Assembly (NCBI RefSeq): GCF_001275135.1
Contig: NZ_LFQU01000008.1
Coordinates: 1-64,000, forward strand
Direction: 5' to 3'
Origin: Xylanibacter rarus
Lineage (GTDB): Bacteria; Bacteroidota; Bacteroidia; Bacteroidales; Bacteroidaceae
DNA: 64,000 nucleotides
Positions 62,816 to 64,000 of this stretch are shown here, one piece after another (the stretch's first letter is position 1; every line of letters begins with the position of its first letter). The notes under the pieces were generated by a model. That model was not told the DNA's origin. It made no database searches and saw nothing but the letters and a program-made list of their open reading frames with translations. Both the position numbers and the translations under genes were made by a program.

Positions 62816-63676
62816 TTATAGAAAATAGAATCTCATAAACTGATTCTTTTCTTTTTGTGTGCCTTTACCGTTATATATGTTTGCCAACTCATCTTTTTTG
62901 TAGTCCGTCCATATTTGCGGCAAGGTGCTCAAAGGTTTGTCTTCGTGTGCTTTTTTCAGATTTGTCTCGATTGTTGTTGTGATGTTTGTTCTTCCTCTTT
63001 CTACATTGTTGGCCATTTCGTCAAGGCCGCTGCGGTAATAGTCATATTGCAGCTGTCTGAAAGGTTTCATCGCTCCTTCCATGTAGTCATTAATGAATGC
63101 AAAGCGGTTTCTGTCATTCTCAAAAGCCTTCCATCCTGTAAAATTCAGATTCTGTGCATTATTTACAAGATTAAGGCATCTTTGCAGAATGTCCTCGCCA
63201 CCCATAGGCGAGAAACTGTCAAGGTTCATACCTATGATCAGATATGCGTAATAGGCAATAAGTGCTGTCAGTTGGTTGTCTATCTGTTCTTCGTTGAAGT
63301 TTAATTGGTCAAACTGTGCAAATTCAAAGTTAAAGTCGCCGTCTTTATTATTATATAAGGTTGAATTATATGCTGAGTTGTATACAGGCCTGTTGGCTTG
63401 AATTAGTGCCGTACATGTAAATAAATTTGATGATGCGTCGTATTTCGTCACAGTTATATTGAAGTTGCATATTATTCTTTCATTTTTCTGAAACTGCAAC
63501 GATGTCCATTGTTTGTCATTGATGAACTGTTCCAGGGTTTGCTGCAGATTGTCGAAGACACTTGCATCAGTGCCTTGAATCTGATTATGGTTTATTGTTA
63601 CTTTAGCCAGTAACTCCTGAGCATTTGTGCCTGCTGTGATAAACAACCAACTTATTATAAGTAATAGCAACCTCAT
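62816..63676 (-). CDS. DUF4835 family protein (PorD-like)
   Basis: A 286-residue exported protein with a signal peptide (MRLLLLIISWLFITAGTNAQ). The family pattern is clear: ELLAKVTINHNQIQGTDASVFDNLQQTLEQFINDKQW, QANRPVYNSAYNSTLYNNKDGDFNFEF, LTALIAYYAYLIIGMNLDSFSPMGGEDI, and the C-terminal FMRFYFL. PorD of Porphyromonas is linked to type IX secretion. In Bacteroidetes this gene typically lies between coaBC and recN, as here, 14 bp after coaBC. Confidence 0.88.
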   Translation of the reverse strand: MRLLLLIISWLFITAGTNAQELLAKVTINHNQIQGTDASVFDNLQQTLEQFINDKQWTSLQFQKNERIICNFNITVTKYDASSNLFTCTALIQANRPVYNSAYNSTLYNNKDGDFNFEFAQFDQLNFNEEQIDNQLTALIAYYAYLIIGMNLDSFSPMGGEDILQRCLNLVNNAQNLNFTGWKAFENDRNRFAFINDYMEGAMKPFRQLQYDYYRSGLDEMANNVERGRTNITTTIETNLKKAHEDKPLSTLPQIWTDYKKDELANIYNGKGTQKEKNQFMRFYFL

Positions 63677-63690
63677 TTTGCCTGTTATGA

Positions 63691-64000
63691 TTATGACCTG
63701 TTTTTTTCAGTGAAAAGTTTTGTTAATTCATCAATGATATCTGCAGCAACGTACTTTTTGTTTTTCTTTTCAAATGTTTTTATTTCATTCTTTGTTATGA
63801 TTTCAATTTGGTTATCATTGCTGCGGAATGTCGTTCCTTCATTGCGCGTTGAGTTTAATACGATAAAGTCGAGATTCTTCCTTTCCAGTTTACTTTTGGC
63901 ATTAATTTCTTCATTGTTTGTTTCCAATGCGAAGCCAACTAAAATCTGTTCATCAGTCTTTATACGTCCTAGTTCTGCTGCAATGTCATTTGTTGGGCAT
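63691..64000 (-). CDS. coaBC: Phosphopantothenoylcysteine decarboxylase/ligase CoaBC, C-terminal part
   Basis: The 3' end of coaBC, whose product makes phosphopantothenoylcysteine and decarboxylates it in coenzyme A synthesis. The gene runs off the window at 64000. The visible frame begins CPTNDIAAELGRIKTDEQIL and continues VGFALETNN, KLERKNLDFIVLNS, all typical of the CoaB ligase domain. The TTG inside this frame at 63927 is not a start. First visible gene of the operon coaBC-DUF4835-recN-TPR. Confidence 0.9.
   Translation of the reverse strand, partial: CPTNDIAAELGRIKTDEQILVGFALETNNEEINAKSKLERKNLDFIVLNSTRNEGTTFRSNDNQIEIITKNEIKTFEKKNKKYVAADIIDELTKLFTEKNRS

Overview
The window looks like a chromosomal segment of a Bacteroidales bacterium, most likely Prevotella or a close relative. 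Three things point there. Most promoters carry the Bacteroidetes -7 motif TAnnTTTG, often with TTG or TTTG 19-21 bp upstream, and Shine-Dalgarno sequences are mostly absent. The gene set includes a lon-tgt-LptF/G-helicase block, RprXY-like regulators, a second EF-G, Porin_O_P, OMP_b-brl, PorT, DUF4835/PorD and a CHU_C domain. The moderate-to-low GC also fits. No phage, CRISPR array or rRNA is present.

Layout. 1-1039: a short decayed insertion-sequence derivative with terminal inverted repeats, then non-coding DNA. 1069-3213 (minus): thiE/tenI-like, prs and a TlpA-like thioredoxin lipoprotein in one operon. 3577-4752: carboxynorspermidine decarboxylase. 4860-5267: tRNA-Gly, tRNA-Leu, tRNA-Leu, tRNA-Gly, running into a conserved unknown gene and ssb. 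6328-12995: phosphopantetheinyl transferase convergent with lon-tgt-lptG-DEAD helicase. 13449-16273: a secreted GH127 arabinofuranosidase and TrmN6. 16261-30190: two complete RND efflux gene sets, each next to its own LytS-type sensor kinase and LytTR response regulator. 30673-34522 (minus): metA, U32 peptidase and a zinc-ribbon membrane protein. 34734-43125: M13 peptidase, ABC-F ATPase, HemW and a non-canonical EF-G. 43522-48199: RprXY-like two-component system, two small membrane proteins, and rpsF-rpsR-rplI. 48478-52920: a membrane-anchored winged-helix regulator, an outer-membrane beta-barrel protein and a phosphate-selective-type porin. 53424-64000: uvrA, a CHU_C protein, a LysM/binding-protein gene with PorT, then coaBC-DUF4835-recN-TPR on the minus strand.

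Most genes are housekeeping or envelope functions. The accessory interest lies in the dual RND/LytTR block (with a 21-bp-period direct repeat that resembles LytTR operators), the EF-G2-type factor lacking the catalytic switch-II histidine, and the IS remnant at the left edge.

A recurrent oddity is a set of frameshifts, each in a short homopolymer run, that break otherwise well-conserved genes (prs twice, tlpA, a LytS kinase, the U32 peptidase, the OMP). Restoring one base at each site gives normal-length proteins. Because prs is normally indispensable, consensus sequencing errors are the likeliest explanation, but the sequence alone cannot settle it.
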